DNA from: Planctomicrobium sp.
Lineage (GTDB): Bacteria; Planctomycetota; Planctomycetia; Planctomycetales; Planctomycetaceae
DNA length: 7,698 nt
Direction: 5' to 3'
Assembly: GCA_018659505.1 (NCBI GenBank)
Contig: JABJMI010000844.1
Coordinates: 1-7,698 of the forward strand
Positions 6,143-7,698 of this stretch are shown here, in pieces; the stretch's first letter is position 1, and every line of letters starts with the position of its first letter. The notes beneath the pieces were generated by a model that did not search any database, was not told the origin of the DNA, and saw only the letters and a program-made list of their open reading frames with translations. A program made the translations under genes and the position numbers.

Positions 6143-7698
6143 CTATTGGACGACATCTTCTAAGGGTTCCAGCAGGCTGGAACTTTTGAACTCAGCTGGC
6201 GGAGGGACGACGAACTTCTCTGATTCGATAATAGGCTTCGCTGCTTCGATTGTGACTGGCTCTGAGCTGTTCATGACCGATTGGACATTTAATGCCAGAG
6301 GTTGATCACCGACTGAGATCGCAGAGATCTGCATCTGTGACGGTGTCGAGATCGCAATCGGTCCACGTCCGATGGTGTTATTCTTGCCATGCAAAGTCAG
6401 GTGGATGACAGTTTCATCTGGGTAGGTCATAGCCAGTTCAATTTCTGGTTCAGGCATTCCACTTCCCAGCGAAGAACCCCAGTCAAGTCGATTGGCAAAG
6501 TGCAGATCATAGTATCCGTTACGATTGGCGACTTGAGGATCATCGAGAAGTCTTCCACCTTGTCGAACTTCAAAGTTTGCTAAGTGAAGTTGCCAGGCAT
6601 AGCCGACACGCAGCGTGAGTTCGTCTCGACCAAACTGGTTTTTGGGGTAAGCAGAGAGTGACGCCAAGATGTTTTTCATGACGTGTGGAGGTGTCCGTTT
6701 TGCACCAATCAATGAAGCACAACGTAATAAAACCGGAGCCGGTAAATGAGCAACGGCGGACTGGTCATTCATTAGTTTGACAATCTTCTCTTCTTCGCGT
6801 GTGTAATAATACAGCGAAGCTAAGAAGATCGTGCTTTGTGGGGCTTCGAGGTCCACATCAAGATTTCTCAGAATCGCATCTTCAGCCATCGCCATTTGAC
6901 CGTTGCGTTGCAAAATACGGCTGGCAATTAAATTTGCTTCCCAGACATCTGTTGAGTATAGCAGGGCTTTCTCTGCTGATGCTAAAGCGCGATTGTCTCC
7001 TAGGAAGTCTTGAATCGCAGCCTTGTTTGCCATCGCTGTCGCGAGCATATCATCTTTGCGGAAGTGACCGTTGCCAATCTTTTCGAGGTAGGAATAGGTC
7101 TCAATCGCCTCGGTCAGTTGACCCAGTTCTTGTTGGGTTCGACTCAGGTAATACCAGTACGGAGGATACGCTTCCATGAAAGGTTTCATGCGATTTAATA
7201 CGCGGAGTCGTGTCTCAAGATCCGTTTCCGCGACCGCTGCTTCTAGCTCATCGAGGTTATCACCGCGTACGAGCCAACGATCAGGGATCTCTTTTTTACG
7301 TGCCAGTTCCCAAAACGTATCGAGCAGTAAATTAGAACGCTTTAAGAGACCTGTGACTTCAATCTTTTCGATCTTCAAAAAGTCCATATCTTTTTTGAAA
7401 GCATTGTTGCGGTAGTCCCACCAACTGTTGGCACCGGTTTTAATTGCACTTCCAAACTGTGCAGTTGCCAACTCTGTTCCGAATGCCAGAGCATCCCAAG
7501 TAATCTGCCGCTGCATCGTCCCTTTGTGATGTCTGTCGTACAACCGCTTTTCTTCTTTGGTCACTTCGACATGTGAAATTTCGTCGAGGACAGATGTGTA
7601 CAACGAGATCACATCTTTTTCATCAACCTGAGTTAAGTTCAGGTTGTTGAGGATCTTTTCCTCTTCCTGCTTCAAGACTTCCGCAGTAGGAGTTTTTC
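6143..7698 (-). CDS. TPR-repeat protein (5' partial, runs off the right edge)
   Basis: The minus-strand frame ends at TAG (6143-6145) and stays open to the window edge. A TTG at 7675 could be read as a start giving 510 residues, but seven more in-frame sense codons (Lys-Thr-Pro-Thr-Ala-Glu-Val) precede it with no stop, so the true start is probably outside. Numbering from that TTG, residues 1-160 are charged and mostly helical. About 165-201 is a clear TPR unit (YWYYLSRTQQELGQLTEAIE), with weaker helical repeats at about 208-243, 244-275 and 280-302. From about 355 the character changes to beta-rich (GYAWQLHLANFEVRQGG, YYDLHFANRLDWG, ETVIHLTLHG), ending in a Pro/Glu/Ser-rich tail. There is no membrane span or signal in the visible part. 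TPRs mediate protein-protein contact; the partner is unknown, and I do not recognise the C-terminal domain. Confidence 0.85.
   Translation of the reverse strand, partial: KTPTAEVLKQEEEKILNNLNLTQVDEKDVISLYTSVLDEISHVEVTKEEKRLYDRHHKGTMQRQITWDALAFGTELATAQFGSAIKTGANSWWDYRNNAFKKDMDFLKIEKIEVTGLLKRSNLLLDTFWELARKKEIPDRWLVRGDNLDELEAAVAETDLETRLRVLNRMKPFMEAYPPYWYYLSRTQQELGQLTEAIETYSYLEKIGNGHFRKDDMLATAMANKAAIQDFLGDNRALASAEKALLYSTDVWEANLIASRILQRNGQMAMAEDAILRNLDVDLEAPQSTIFLASLYYYTREEEKIVKLMNDQSAVAHLPAPVLLRCASLIGAKRTPPHVMKNILASLSAYPKNQFGRDELTLRVGYAWQLHLANFEVRQGGRLLDDPQVANRNGYYDLHFANRLDWGSSLGSGMPEPEIELAMTYPDETVIHLTLHGKNNTIGRGPIAISTPSQMQISAISVGDQPLALNVQSVMNSSEPVTIEAAKPIIESEKFVVPPPAEFKSSSLLEPLEDVVQ

Noticed and set aside
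6027..6305. Plus-strand frame of 92 codons
   Set aside because: About half is antisense to the C-terminus of the TPR gene and the protein shows no domain features.

Overview
The window looks like chromosomal DNA of a planctomycete (PVC superphylum). The main evidence is the gene at the left edge. It encodes a large secreted protein joining a DUF1080 domain, a ThuA-like domain, an NPCBM-type domain and the N-terminal module of 'PVC-type' membrane-bound dehydrogenases, a combination typical of planctomycetes. Base composition is moderate, and no start has a strong Shine-Dalgarno sequence, which also fits that group. I cannot name a genus from the sequence alone.

Layout, left to right. Positions 1-3451 (minus strand) hold the 5' 1150 codons of the multidomain gene; its 3' end lies beyond the left edge. 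Positions 3452-3736 are a divergent intergenic region with two compact dyads, one in front of each flanking gene. Positions 3737-5176 (plus strand) encode a complete AI-2E/PerM-family membrane protein with an unusual acidic insert. Positions 5177-5584 are a gene-free region between converging genes. It carries dispersed-repeat sequence: a CACGGAGA direct repeat, and a 149-bp structure in which two arrays of 10-bp GCGGAT-like units face each other. Positions 5585-5956 (minus) encode a small unrecognised protein. Positions 6143-7698 (minus) encode a TPR-repeat protein that appears to start beyond the right edge.

The genes do not form one clear pathway. The left gene probably takes part in extracytoplasmic carbohydrate oxidation or degradation. 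The AI-2E-family gene is its divergent neighbour and could share regulation with it, but nothing shows a functional link. The two right-hand genes are co-directional, separated by 186 bp, and may or may not be co-transcribed. I found no RNA genes, CRISPR array, transposase, phage gene or defence system. The most interesting non-coding structure is the convergent repeat-unit element at 5283-5431. I do not see convincing evidence of a new multi-gene system.
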